A stretch of 64,000 bases of DNA, from NCBI RefSeq assembly GCF_010731735.1, contig NZ_AP022588.1, positions 2,356,001 through 2,420,000 of the forward strand, given 5' to 3'. This stretch comes from Mycolicibacterium sediminis. GTDB lineage: Bacteria; Actinomycetota; Actinomycetes; Mycobacteriales; Mycobacteriaceae. Both the position numbers and the translations under genes were made by a program. This document shows, one piece after another, positions 35,702 to 44,889 of the stretch (within the stretch, counting starts at the first letter, position 1; every line of letters begins with the position of its first letter). The notes under the pieces are model-generated. The model did no database searches. It worked only from the letters and a program-made list of their open reading frames with translations, and was not told the DNA's origin.

Positions 35702-36661
35702 GTGGACGTGTCCGAAACGACGAGTCGCGTCCTCCACCTGCTCGGCCTGCTGCAGTCCCGCCGCGTGTGGTCGGGGCAGGAACTCGCCGAGCGGCTCGGC
35801 GTCACGGGCCGCAGCGTGCGCCGCGACGTCGACCGCCTGCGCGACCTCGGCTACCCCGTGCACGCCAGCAAGGGGCACGGCGGCGGCTACCAACTGGGCG
35901 CGGGGGCTGCGCTGCCGCCGCTGCTGCTCGACCCGGAGGAAGCCGTCGCGATGGCCGTCTGCCTGCGGGTCGCCGCCGGTGGCAGCGTCGCCGGCGTGGG
36001 GGAGTCGGCGCTGCGCGCGCTGTCCAAGCTCGACCAGGTGATGCCGGCACGGCTGCGCTCCCAGGTGTCGGCGGTGCACGACGCGACCGTGACACTGACG
36101 TCCGGCGGGCAGGACACCCCCGTCGAACCCGACGTGCTGATGACCCTCGCGCGGGCCAGCCGTGACCACGAACACGTGACGGCGGTGTACGTGGACGTCC
36201 GGGGCAACCGGACCGAGAGGCGCCTCGAGCCGTACCAGCTGGTCACGACCGGCCGGCGCTGGTACCTGATGGCGTTCGACCGCGACAAGCAGGACTGGCG
36301 GAGCCTGCGACTGGACCGGATGACCGACGTTCGGGCGGTCGGCACCACGTTCCTGCCGCGCGAGGCGCCCGATGCGGCCACCTACGTGCGGCGGTCGATC
36401 AGCTCGTCGGCCTACCCCTACGTCGCACGGATCCGGTATCAGGCGCCGATGGACGTGATCGCCGGTGTCTTCTCGGCGGCATCGGTGGAGATCGAGGCCG
36501 ACGGGGAGGATGCCTGCATCGTCACCACCGGTGCCAGCGATCCGATGCGGATGGTGCCGTGGCTTGCCATGCCCGGTGTGGACTTCGAGGTCTTGGAACC
36601 GGACGAGGTGGCCGCCGCGGTCGCGACGGTGGCCGAACGGTTGGCCCGCGCCGTGCGCTAG
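35702..36661 (+). CDS. WYL-domain transcriptional regulator (YafY family)
   Basis: A 319-residue regulator. The N-terminal HTH reads SRVLHLLGLLQSRRVWSG, ELAERLGVTGRSVRRDVDRLRDLGYPV. The central part is the WYL domain (GRRWYLMAFDRDKQDWRSLRLDRM), and a C-terminal extension domain follows. In-frame GTGs at 35690, 35702 and 35708 are all possible starts; 35702 is used because it lies just past the operator. It is divergent from the two DinB genes, which it likely controls, as is common for this pairing. WYL domains sense nucleic acid or nucleotide ligands (family knowledge). Confidence 0.9.
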   Translation: MDVSETTSRVLHLLGLLQSRRVWSGQELAERLGVTGRSVRRDVDRLRDLGYPVHASKGHGGGYQLGAGAALPPLLLDPEEAVAMAVCLRVAAGGSVAGVGESALRALSKLDQVMPARLRSQVSAVHDATVTLTSGGQDTPVEPDVLMTLARASRDHEHVTAVYVDVRGNRTERRLEPYQLVTTGRRWYLMAFDRDKQDWRSLRLDRMTDVRAVGTTFLPREAPDAATYVRRSISSSAYPYVARIRYQAPMDVIAGVFSAASVEIEADGEDACIVTTGASDPMRMVPWLAMPGVDFEVLEPDEVAAAVATVAERLARAVR

Positions 36662-36798
36662 GTGCGGTGGCGACGGGTGTGCGCGGCGGTACGGAGCCGG
36701 AGGCGCAGCAACAGCAATCCGCGGTGCGCTTCGAAGCCGAGCGACAGCGGATCGCGACGCCGGGGCGTCCGTCGGGGTGTCGTGTCGTGGTCGTTCAC
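36658..36798 (-). CDS. Candidate small basic protein, 46 residues
   Basis: A short minus-strand frame from GTG 36798 with a textbook GGAGGA ribosome-binding site five bases ahead. The peptide starts MNDHDTTPRRTPRRRDPLSL and is rich in Arg and Leu. Its stop overlaps the WYL stop as CTAG. No family is recognised. The strong ribosome-binding site is the main support. The 241 bases from here to the next gene (36799-37039) hold no other convincing gene; a TATCCT hexamer at 36921-36926 could be a -10. Confidence 0.4.
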   Translation of the reverse strand: MNDHDTTPRRTPRRRDPLSLGFEAHRGLLLLRLRLRTAAHTRRHRT

Positions 36799-37039
36799 AG
36801 TTCCTCCACTGTGACAGATTTCCGACCACCCGGCACGCGGGCGCGGGGGCACGTCATCGGTCCGTGACGTGAATTACGGGCCAACGGGGGCGGGCTCACG
36901 GGGGGACCTGGAGGTGTCACTATCCTCGCGGATGTTGGCATTGTCGCCACTGGCACGGGGCAGGTGTGCACCCGACACTGGGAGGGACCGCCCGGCGAGG
37001 GCACCGAACGCACCGATGGGATCCGACTTGACCGATCTG

Positions 37040-38035
37040 ATGAAGGCCGTCGTACTCGCCCGCTTCGGAGGCGTGGATGCCTTCGAGCTACGTGACGTCC
37101 CCGTGCCGGACGTCGGCCCCCGCCAGGTCCGGGTGCGCGTCCACGCGACCGCCGTCAACCCGCTCGACTTTCAGATCCGTCGCGGCGACTATCCGGATCA
37201 GGTGCCGCTGCCGGCGATCATCGGGCACGACGTCTCCGGCGTCGTCGAGGACGTCGGCACGCACGTGACCGAGTTCCGCGCCGGCGACGCGGTGTACTAC
37301 ACGCCCCGGATCTTCGGCGGTCCCGGCTCGTACGCCGAGCAGCACGTCGTCGACGTCGACCTCATCGGCCGCAAGCCGGAGAACGTCAGTCACCTGGAGG
37401 CGGCGAGCCTGACGCTCGTCGGCGGAACGGTGTGGGAGTCCCTGGTGACCCGGGCCCGGCTGGCCGTGGGGGAGACGATCCTCATTCATGGCGGCGCGGG
37501 TGGCGTCGGCACGATCGCGATCCAGATCGCACGGGCGATCGGCGCACAGGTGATCACCACCGCGAGGTCCGGCGACCACGAGTTCGTGCGCTCCCTCGGC
37601 GCAGACGAGGCGATCGACCACACGTCGACCGACTACGTCGACGCCGTGGCCGAGACGACGCGGGGCAGGGGGGTCGACGTCGTCTTCGACACGATCGGTG
37701 GGGAGGCGCTCACGCGAAGCCCGTTGACGCTGGCCGACTCCGGACGCGTCGTCAGCATCGTCGACATCGCGCAGCCGCAGAACCTCATCGAGGCGTGGGG
37801 TAGGAACGCCGCCTACCACTTCGTCTTCACGCGGCAGAACCAAGGGAAGCTGGACGCGCTCACCACGCTGGTGGAACGCGGTCTGGTGAAGCCGGTCATC
37901 GGCGCGACCCTTCCGCTGGCTCGCATGGGCGAAGCGCACGAGCTGCTGGAGAACCGGCGGTCGTACGCCCTTCGCGGCAAGGTCGCGATCGACGTCCTGG
38001 GCGACACCGTCTCGCTCCCCGCTCGCATCTCGTAG
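37040..38035 (+). CDS. NADP-dependent oxidoreductase, quinone oxidoreductase-like (MDR family)
   Basis: A 331-residue zinc-independent medium-chain dehydrogenase/reductase. The start [11 protein letters not shown] at ATG 37040 is used; ATG 37016 is also in frame. Features: [29 protein letters not shown], and the nucleotide-binding [21 protein letters not shown]. The structural-zinc cysteines are absent, as in quinone oxidoreductases. It is convergent with the GlxA-type regulator, with four bases between the stops. The substrate, an enone or quinone, cannot be told. Confidence 0.9.
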   Translation: MKAVVLARFGGVDAFELRDVPVPDVGPRQVRVRVHATAVNPLDFQIRRGDYPDQVPLPAIIGHDVSGVVEDVGTHVTEFRAGDAVYYTPRIFGGPGSYAEQHVVDVDLIGRKPENVSHLEAASLTLVGGTVWESLVTRARLAVGETILIHGGAGGVGTIAIQIARAIGAQVITTARSGDHEFVRSLGADEAIDHTSTDYVDAVAETTRGRGVDVVFDTIGGEALTRSPLTLADSGRVVSIVDIAQPQNLIEAWGRNAAYHFVFTRQNQGKLDALTTLVERGLVKPVIGATLPLARMGEAHELLENRRSYALRGKVAIDVLGDTVSLPARIS

Positions 38036-38039
38036 CCGG

Positions 38040-38987
38040 TCAGCTCCGCCCGGAGAACGTGGCCCGGTACTCGGAGGGGGACACGTCGAGGAGACGTCGG
38101 AAGTGCAGCCGCAGGTTCGAACCGGTGCCCAGGCCGACCTGGTCCGCGATGCGGTCGACCGACAGCTTCGTGCTCTCCAGGAGTTCGCGTGCGGTGTCGA
38201 CACGCGCGCGGAGGATCCACTGCAGCGGCGTACTGCCGGTCTCGTCGGCGAAGCGGCGCAGGAACGTTCGGGGCGACATCTTGGCGTGCTCGGCGAGTTC
38301 GGCGATCGTGAGCTGTCGGTCCAGCCGCGACATGGCCCACTCGCGCGTCGCGGCGAGGGTCTCGCCGTGGGCTGCCGAGCTCGCCTTCGGCAGGTACTGC
38401 GCCTGGCCGCCGGTCCGATAGGGGGCGGTGACGAGTCCGCGGGCGATCTCGGTCGCCGCGCTCACGCCGAGGTCACGTCGAACGATGTGCAGACACAGGT
38501 CGAGACCGGCCGCAGCCCCCGCCGAGGTGAGGATGGACCCCTCGTCGACGAAGAGCACGTTCGGCTCGACCGTTATCCGCGGATACCGTTCCGCGAGCGC
38601 CTCCGCCGCATCCCAGTGCGTCGTCGCCCGCAAGCCATCGAGGAGGCCGGCGTCCGCGAGGGCGAAGGCGCCGTAGCAGATCGACGCGATGCGGGCGCCA
38701 CGCGCTTCGGCGCCCCGGAGCGCGTCGCCCACCTCCCCCGGAATCGGCCGACCAGCCGGCGCGTACCCCGGGACGACGACGGTGTCCGCGTCGGCCAGCG
38801 CCTCCAGGCCGCGCGGGACCGCGTAGCCGAAGCTCCCATGGGACGGCACGGTTCCGGCGGTGACCCCGCAGGCCGACACCTCGTAGCCGAATCCCGTCTC
38901 GGGGTGGAACACCTCCGCCGGGATCCCGACGTCCAGCGGCAGTGCCCCGTCGAGTACGAGGACCACCACCCGATGCGGTCGCTGCAT
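38040..38987 (-). CDS. GlxA-family AraC-type transcriptional regulator (DJ-1/PfpI + HTH)
   Basis: A 315-residue regulator from ATG 38987. The N-terminal DJ-1/PfpI-like domain has VVVLVLDGALPLDVGIPAEVF and an elbow cysteine in ASICYGAFALAD. The C-terminal AraC double HTH reads QLTIAELAEHAKMSPRTFLRRFADETG and LDVSPSEYRATF. GlxA-type regulators often control small-molecule degradation or amidase genes. Convergence with the oxidoreductase gene hints at a shared theme, not proof. Confidence 0.92.
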   Translation of the reverse strand: MQRPHRVVVLVLDGALPLDVGIPAEVFHPETGFGYEVSACGVTAGTVPSHGSFGYAVPRGLEALADADTVVVPGYAPAGRPIPGEVGDALRGAEARGARIASICYGAFALADAGLLDGLRATTHWDAAEALAERYPRITVEPNVLFVDEGSILTSAGAAAGLDLCLHIVRRDLGVSAATEIARGLVTAPYRTGGQAQYLPKASSAAHGETLAATREWAMSRLDRQLTIAELAEHAKMSPRTFLRRFADETGSTPLQWILRARVDTARELLESTKLSVDRIADQVGLGTGSNLRLHFRRLLDVSPSEYRATFSGRS

Positions 38988-39067
38988 CACCCGACTCCGA
39001 TCCGGCCGACGCGTGTCGACCGCGTCGTCATTCTTGCACCCATGGGCATTACCGCCATCCGGTACTG

Positions 39068-39126
39068 GCGAGCAGACGTGAACTCCCCCGTTTGCGGCCA
39101 ATTGAGGGGAGTTCACGTCTGCTCGC
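39068..39126. repeat. Long perfect palindrome, 21-base arms
   Basis: The arm at 39068-39088 begins GCGAGCAGACGTGAA and is repeated exactly in reverse complement at 39106-39126, with a 17-base loop. It lies between the starts of two divergent genes, so it is not a terminator for either. I recall GCGAGCAGACG-type palindromes as scattered in mycobacterial intergenic DNA. The distance to the alpha-mannosidase start is 52 bases. Confidence 0.9.
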
Positions 39127-39178
39127 GGGATGGGCCGGAGTGCGAGCGGGAGAGGGGCGGCGAACGTACAGTGCGGTC

Positions 39179-42100
39179 ATGGTCGACGAAGTGGCACAGA
39201 GCATCTCCGCGGAGTCGACCGAACTGTTCGTGGGGCCGGAGACCGCTCTGCGACAGGTGGTGCGCGTGCGCGTGCCCGGCGGCGTCGACGTCTCCGGGAT
39301 GGTGCTCGAGGGCGATGGCCTCGAGGTGTCGGGTGACGTCGTCACCGGCGCCGGTGTCCTCGAGGTGCCGGTTCGCGTGACCGATCCGACGCCGGGCCGC
39401 ACGCGTCCCGCGCGGGTGACTGTCGACGGGCGCGTGGCCGAATTCCCGTTCTTCGACGCCGAACCCGGCTGGACGATGCACATGATCAGCCACTTCCACT
39501 ACGACCCCGTGTGGTGGAACACCCAGGCCGCCTACACCAGCGTCTGGACCGAGGACCCGCCCGGTCGCTGCCGGCAGACCAACGGCTTCGACCTGGTGGC
39601 CGCGCACCTCGAGATGGCCCGCCGCGAACCCGAGTACAAGTTCGTCCTCGCCGAGGTCGACTACCTCAAGCCGTACTGGGATGCGGTCCCGGCCGACCGC
39701 GCCGACCTGCGTCGGCTGATCGCCGAGGGGCGCGTCGAGGTGATGGGCGGCACCTACAACGAGCCGAACACCAACCTCACCAGCCCCGAGACGGCCATTC
39801 GTAACTTCGTCCACGGCATCGGTTTTCAGCGCGACGTGATGGGCGCGGCTCCGGAGACCGCGTGGCAGCTCGACGTCTTCGGACACGACCCGCAGTTCCC
39901 CGGCATGGCGGCCGATGCCGGCCTGACGTCGAGTTCGTGGGCACGCGGACCGCACCACCAGTGGGGCCCGATGGCGGGCGACGGCGACCCCGAGCGGATG
40001 CAGTTCGCCAGCGAGTTCGAGTGGACCGCGCCGTCGGGACGCGGCCTGCTCACCCACTACATGCCCGCGCACTACGCGGCGGGCTGGTGGATGGACTCCG
40101 CGGCGTCGCTGGCCGAGGCGGAGGCCGCCACCTACGACCTGTTCACCGGGTTGAAGAAGGTCGCGCTGACGCGCAACGTGCTGCTGCCCGTCGGCACCGA
40201 CTACACCCCGCCGAACAAGTGGGTCACCGAGATCCACCGGGACTGGAACGGCCGCTACACCTGGCCGCGCTTCACGTGCGCGCTGCCGAGCGAGTTCTTC
40301 GCCGCCGTCCGGACCGAACTCGACGGGCGCGGTGCCGCGCCCGCCCCGCAGACCCGGGACATGAACCCGATCTATACCGGCAAGGACGTCTCCTACGTCG
40401 ACACCAAGCAGGCCAACCGCGCCGCCGAGAACGCGGTGCTCGAGGCGGAGCGCTTCGCGGTGTTCGCGGGTCTGCTTGCGGGCGCGCACTACCCGCACGC
40501 CGCACTCGCCAAGGCGTGGGTGCAGTTGGCGTACGGCGCGCACCACGACGCCATCACCGGATCCGAGTCCGACCAGGTGTACCTCGACCTGCTGACCAGC
40601 TGGCGGGACGCGTGGGAACTCGGTCGCGCCGGCCGCGACGGCGCGCTGGGCCTGCTGTCCAGCGCTGTCGACGGCGACGTCGTGGTGTGGAACCCGCTGG
40701 CGCACAACCGCACCGACGTCGTGACGGTCCACCTCGACGACGCCTTCGCCGGCGTGGTGACGGACGGCGACGGTACCGACCTGCCGACCCTGATCGAGCA
40801 CGGTGGCCACACCGTGAGCTGGCTCGCCCGCGACGTCCCGTCACTGGGCTGGCGCGCCTTCCGGCTGCGAACCGGCGCGGCAGCACAGTGGGAGCCGCTG
40901 CCGGGCACAGACATCGGCAACGAGCACTACCGGCTGCGAGCCGACCCCGAGCGTGGCGGCGGTGTCACGTCCCTGGTGGCGACCGGCCGCGAACTCATCG
41001 CCGAGGGTCGGGTGGGCAACGAACTCGCGGTGTACGAGGAGTACCCCGCCCACCCCGACGCCGGTGAAGGACCCTGGCACCTGCTGCCCAAGGGACCGGT
41101 GGTGTGCTCGTCGGACCACCCCGCCGAGGTCACCGCCGCGCGGTGCGCGCTGGGCGAGCGTCTGACCGTCCGCGGTCGCATCGGCGAACTGCTCAGGTAC
41201 ACACAGACGTTGACGCTGTGGCGCGGCGTCGACCGGGTCGACTGCCGGACGACGATCGACGAGTTCACCGGCGAGGACCGGCTGCTGCGGCTGCGCTGGC
41301 CCTGCCCGATCCCGGGCGCCATGCCCGTCAGCGAGGTCGGTGACGCCGTGATCGGCCGCGGCTTCGGGCTGCTGCACGAGGGGGACCACCGCCGCGCCGT
41401 CGACACCGCCGCGCACCCGCACACCCTGGACAACCCCGCCTACGGCTGGTTCGGCTCGTCGTCGGCGGTGCGGGTATGCGTCCAGGATGCGGTCAGGGCC
41501 ATCTCGGTGGCCGAGGTGGTGACGCCGCCGGGGGAGGACGCGTCGCCCGCCGTGCGGGATCTCGCCGTCGCGCTGGTCCGCGCCGGCGTCACGGCGACCT
41601 GCTCCAGCGCCGACAGACCCCGCTACGGCCACCTCGCCGTCGACTCCAACCTGCCCGACGCCCGCATCGCCGTCGGCGGACCCGACGCCAACGCGTTCAC
41701 CGCGGCCGTCCTCGCGGCGGCGGATCCGGCCTACGCGTCGGAGCTCCGACGCCAGCTCGACGCGAACGGCGCTGCCCGCGTGTGGGTTCCGTCCGGCAGA
41801 CCACTCGCCGACCGGTGGGTGCCCGACGCCGACCTGCGCGACGTCGCGGCGCTGCCGGTCCTGATCCTCGCAGCCGCTGCGGGCACCGGCGCCGCGGTGG
41901 CACCCGTCGTCGAGGACCTCGTCGATGCCGAGATCGTCGTCGAGCAGTCCGCGCCGCACGGCATCGACGAGTTCGATGCGCGCACGATCGCCGTCCTCAA
42001 CCGCGGCGTCCCGAGTTTCGCCGTCGACGCCGACGGAACGCTGCACACCTCGCTGATGCGGTCCTGCACCGGCTGGCCGTCCGGCACCTGGATCGACCCG

Positions 42101-43351
42101 CCGCGCCGTACCGCGCCCGACGGCTCGAACTTTCAGCTGCAGCACTGGACGCACGCCTTCGACTACGCGGTGATCGCCGCGGACGGCGACTGGCGGGACG
42201 CCGACCTGCCCGCCCGCAGTGCGGAGTACTCGCATCCGCTCCTGGCCGTCGCGGGCAGTCACGGCGGCAGCGGGTTGCCGCCGTGGGGCTCCCTGCTGGG
42301 TGTCGAACCCGCGCGACGCGTTGCCCTGGGGGCATGCAAGGTGGCGGGGAACCCGATCGCGCACGGCAGCGCCGCGCACGTGGAGGCCGCCGACGGCATC
42401 GCCATCCGGCTGGTCGAAACCCACGGCCGGGCTGCGGTGGTGACGGTGCACTCCGGCTTGCGGTCGGTACCGCTCGACGATCGACTGGACCTGCTCGAGC
42501 AGCCCACCGACCGCGCCGACGGCGACCGGCTGCACGGCTATGAGATCGCCACCGTGCGCGCGACGCTGAACCTGCCTCCGGTCACGGGCGCGTCGACCGA
42601 GGCGCTCGGACCGGAAGCCGAAGTCGCACAACCCCTGTACGCCCGCTACTGGCTGCACAACCGGGGTCCCGCTCCGATGGGCGGACTGCCCGCGGTCGCC
42701 TACCTGCACCCGCACCGCGTCGCAGTGTCGCCCGGTGCGCCGGTCGACCTGCGGCTCACGGCCGCCAGCGACTGCACCGACGCGACGCTGCACGGCCGGG
42801 TCCGTGTCGTCTGCCCGCCCGGCTGGTCGGCGTCCCCCGACGAGCTGCCGTTCCTCCTGCCCGCGGGCGACCACCTGGAGGCCGCGGTGACGATCGGCGT
42901 GCCCGCCGACGCCGCGCCCGGCCACTACCCGGTACGCGCCGAACTGTGCGTCACGGGCAACGAGGACATCCCCGCGTCCTGGAGGCAGATGGTCGAGGAC
43001 GTCTGCGTCGTCACCGTCGGCGAGACGACCGATGAGATGCTGCGCCTGACCGGCGAACCCGAGCCCGTCGAGGTCGCCGCGGGCCACTCCGCGGCGCTGC
43101 GCGTCACCGTCGCGACCGATGCCGCCGCCGACCTGTCCCTCGAGGCGCACCTGATCAGTCCCTGGGGCACGTGGGGCTGGATCGGGCCGGCCGCCGTCGG
43201 CGCGGAACTCCCCGCCCGCGGTAGCGCCGACCTCGTGTTCGACGTGTCGCCGCCCGCCTGGGTGGAACCCGGCGAGTGGTGGGCGCTGGTCCGCGTCGCG
43301 TGCGCCGGACACCTGATCTACACGCCCGCGGTCAGGGTGACGGTGCGATGA
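39179..43351 (+). CDS. Glycoside hydrolase family 38 alpha-mannosidase
   Basis: A 1390-residue cytosolic GH38 enzyme, counterpart of tuberculosis Rv0648. ATG 39179 is chosen. A TACAGT -10 hexamer at 39167-39172 lies only six bases ahead, so the message is probably leaderless. The zinc ligands are in HFHYDP (His105, His107, Asp109), and the nucleophile Asp232 is in QLDVFGHD. Middle and C-terminal beta domains follow, including an NEW3-like stretch (VVCPPGWSASPDE) near residue 1215. No signal peptide is present. The next gene overlaps as ATGA. It probably releases mannose from mannosides or glycogen-like intermediates for the downstream kinase. Confidence 0.92.
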   Translation: MVDEVAQSISAESTELFVGPETALRQVVRVRVPGGVDVSGMVLEGDGLEVSGDVVTGAGVLEVPVRVTDPTPGRTRPARVTVDGRVAEFPFFDAEPGWTMHMISHFHYDPVWWNTQAAYTSVWTEDPPGRCRQTNGFDLVAAHLEMARREPEYKFVLAEVDYLKPYWDAVPADRADLRRLIAEGRVEVMGGTYNEPNTNLTSPETAIRNFVHGIGFQRDVMGAAPETAWQLDVFGHDPQFPGMAADAGLTSSSWARGPHHQWGPMAGDGDPERMQFASEFEWTAPSGRGLLTHYMPAHYAAGWWMDSAASLAEAEAATYDLFTGLKKVALTRNVLLPVGTDYTPPNKWVTEIHRDWNGRYTWPRFTCALPSEFFAAVRTELDGRGAAPAPQTRDMNPIYTGKDVSYVDTKQANRAAENAVLEAERFAVFAGLLAGAHYPHAALAKAWVQLAYGAHHDAITGSESDQVYLDLLTSWRDAWELGRAGRDGALGLLSSAVDGDVVVWNPLAHNRTDVVTVHLDDAFAGVVTDGDGTDLPTLIEHGGHTVSWLARDVPSLGWRAFRLRTGAAAQWEPLPGTDIGNEHYRLRADPERGGGVTSLVATGRELIAEGRVGNELAVYEEYPAHPDAGEGPWHLLPKGPVVCSSDHPAEVTAARCALGERLTVRGRIGELLRYTQTLTLWRGVDRVDCRTTIDEFTGEDRLLRLRWPCPIPGAMPVSEVGDAVIGRGFGLLHEGDHRRAVDTAAHPHTLDNPAYGWFGSSSAVRVCVQDAVRAISVAEVVTPPGEDASPAVRDLAVALVRAGVTATCSSADRPRYGHLAVDSNLPDARIAVGGPDANAFTAAVLAAADPAYASELRRQLDANGAARVWVPSGRPLADRWVPDADLRDVAALPVLILAAAAGTGAAVAPVVEDLVDAEIVVEQSAPHGIDEFDARTIAVLNRGVPSFAVDADGTLHTSLMRSCTGWPSGTWIDPPRRTAPDGSNFQLQHWTHAFDYAVIAADGDWRDADLPARSAEYSHPLLAVAGSHGGSGLPPWGSLLGVEPARRVALGACKVAGNPIAHGSAAHVEAADGIAIRLVETHGRAAVVTVHSGLRSVPLDDRLDLLEQPTDRADGDRLHGYEIATVRATLNLPPVTGASTEALGPEAEVAQPLYARYWLHNRGPAPMGGLPAVAYLHPHRVAVSPGAPVDLRLTAASDCTDATLHGRVRVVCPPGWSASPDELPFLLPAGDHLEAAVTIGVPADAAPGHYPVRAELCVTGNEDIPASWRQMVEDVCVVTVGETTDEMLRLTGEPEPVEVAAGHSAALRVTVATDAAADLSLEAHLISPWGTWGWIGPAAVGAELPARGSADLVFDVSPPAWVEPGEWWALVRVACAGHLIYTPAVRVTVR

Positions 43352-43959
43352 GCGACGTCGTAGCCACCGTCGCCGGCACGTCCGTCTCGACCGCCGAGGT
43401 CGACCGTCGCGAGACCGAGTTGCGGGCCTCGGTGCTCGCGTCGGCGCTGCCCCGGCCGGGCACCAGCGAGGGGCGCCAGCTGCGACGCTGGCTCACCCAA
43501 CTGCTTGTCACCGAGCGCGTCGTCGCGCGGGAGGCGGCCGAGCGCGGCGTCGACGACGTCGGCGCACCGACCGAGGACGACCTGCTGCCCGACACCCCCG
43601 CACGCCTCGAGATCGGCAGCGTCGCGGCGTACGTGTTACGAGAGCCGTTGGCCCGCAACCTGTTCGAGCACGTCACCGCCCACGTCGAGGTGTCCGAGGA
43701 CGCCGTCGCCGCCTACCACGTTCGCAATCCGCACAGATTCGTCGAGCCCGTGACCGTCGCCGGCGGCTGGCACCGGCCCGCCCCACCGCCGAGTCTCGAC
43801 GCCGTGCGCACCGTCATCGCGGCGCACCTGCTGGCGTCCGCCCGGCGCCGTGCCTTCCGGCTGTGGCTCGACGCCCGGCGAGCCGACCTCGTCGACCTCG
43901 CACCCGGCTACGAGCATCCCGGCGATCCCCGCCAGCCCGACAACACCCATCGGCACTGA
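43348..43959 (+). CDS. Small protein with a PpiC/SurA-like N-terminal domain; position of so-called fabD2
   Basis: A 203-residue protein between the alpha-mannosidase and the ROK kinase, coupled to both (ATGA and TGATG overlaps). The order equals tuberculosis Rv0648-Rv0649-Rv0650, where Rv0649 is annotated fabD2. No malonyl transacylase GHSxG elbow is visible here. Instead VVATVAGTSVSTAEVDRRE followed by RRWLTQLLVTERVVAREAAERG resembles the chaperone-like N-terminal region of parvulin-type prolyl isomerases. No signal peptide is seen. I would not use the name FabD2. Function unknown. Confidence 0.75.
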   Translation: MSDVVATVAGTSVSTAEVDRRETELRASVLASALPRPGTSEGRQLRRWLTQLLVTERVVAREAAERGVDDVGAPTEDDLLPDTPARLEIGSVAAYVLREPLARNLFEHVTAHVEVSEDAVAAYHVRNPHRFVEPVTVAGGWHRPAPPPSLDAVRTVIAAHLLASARRRAFRLWLDARRADLVDLAPGYEHPGDPRQPDNTHRH

Positions 43960-44861
43960 TGAGCACCCTCGCCGTCGACGTCGGCGGCACCAAGATCGCC
44001 GTCGGCCTCGTCGACTCCGACGGCACGCTGGTGCACCGGGCGCAACGGCCGACACCCGACACCGACGCCGAGGCGGTGTGGGCCGTCACCGAGGCACTGA
44101 TCCGCGAGGCGCTGCGCGAGGCGGACGGCACGGTCGATGGCGTCGGCATCTCGTCGGCCGGGCCGATCGACCTGCCGGGCGGCACGGTCAGCCCCATCAA
44201 CATCACCGCGTGGCAGCGGTTTCCGATCGTCGAGCGGGTGCGCGCCGTCACCGGAGTCCTCGTCAGGCTGGGCGGCGACGGACTCTGCATGGCGCTCGGC
44301 GAGCGGTGGCGCGGTGCGGCCATCGGCGCGGAGTTCCTGCTCGGGATGGTGGTCTCCACCGGCATCGGCGGGGGACTGGTGCTCGACGGAGCGCCCTACG
44401 ACGGCCGGACCGGAAACGCGGGCCACGTCGGACACGTCGTCGTCGACCCCGACGGCGGACCGTGCACGTGCGGTGGCCGCGGGTGCGCCGAGACCGTCGC
44501 ATCCGGCCCGCACCTCGCCCGGTGGGCCCGGGCCAACGGGTGGGACGCCCCGCCCGAGGCCGATGCCAAGGAACTCGCCGACGCCGCCAACGCCGGTGAC
44601 GCCGTCGCGCTGCGCGCGTTCCGGCGCGGCGGGACCGCCGTGGCGGCCATGATCGCGTCGGTCGCCGCGGTCTGCGACCTCGACCTCGTCGTGATCGGCG
44701 GCGGGGTCGCGAAGTCGGGTCCACTGCTGTTCGACCCGCTGCACGAGGCGCTGCGCACCTACGCCGGGCTGTCCTTCATCCGGGACCTACGGGTGGTGAC
44801 CGCCGAACTCGGCGGCGATGCCGGCCTCGTCGGGGCCGCTGCCCTGGCGCGTTTTGGCTGA
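43959..44861 (+). CDS. ROK-family sugar kinase
   Basis: A 300-residue cytosolic hexokinase of the ROK family, counterpart of Rv0650. The phosphate loop AVDVGGTKIAVG is at residues 5-16 and the catalytic Asp107 in LGGDGLCMALGE; the usual Asn before that Asp is replaced by Gly. The zinc motif is complete: His156 in GHVGHV and the cysteines of CTCGGRGCAE (169-178). It is the last gene of the mannosidase operon, so mannose or glucose is the likely substrate. Its 3' end already contains the promoter of rplJL. Confidence 0.9.
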   Translation: MSTLAVDVGGTKIAVGLVDSDGTLVHRAQRPTPDTDAEAVWAVTEALIREALREADGTVDGVGISSAGPIDLPGGTVSPINITAWQRFPIVERVRAVTGVLVRLGGDGLCMALGERWRGAAIGAEFLLGMVVSTGIGGGLVLDGAPYDGRTGNAGHVGHVVVDPDGGPCTCGGRGCAETVASGPHLARWARANGWDAPPEADAKELADAANAGDAVALRAFRRGGTAVAAMIASVAAVCDLDLVVIGGGVAKSGPLLFDPLHEALRTYAGLSFIRDLRVVTAELGGDAGLVGAAALARFG

Positions 44862-44883
44862 TCGGTCGCCGATCCGCTACTCT
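44854..44883 (+). promoter_or_regulatory. Candidate SigA promoter of rplJL
   Basis: TTGGCT (44854-44859) and TACTCT (44878-44883) have an 18-base spacer. The -35 lies inside the last codons of the ROK kinase gene. A start near 44890 would give a leader of about 198 bases, as expected for an L10 leader. Confidence 0.65.
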
Positions 44884-44889
44884 GGCCAG

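Noticed and set aside
38942-39178. N-terminal extension of the alpha-mannosidase
   Set aside because: It runs through the 21-base-arm palindrome and over the start of the divergent regulator; the TACAGT -10 and ATG 39179 are better supported.
40841-43312. Minus-strand frame of 823 codons opposite the alpha-mannosidase
   Set aside because: Shadow frame; the plus-strand protein carries the full GH38 signature.
43348-43959. Naming the gene fabD2 by synteny
   Set aside because: No transacylase GHSxG motif or FabD-like length; only position supports the name.
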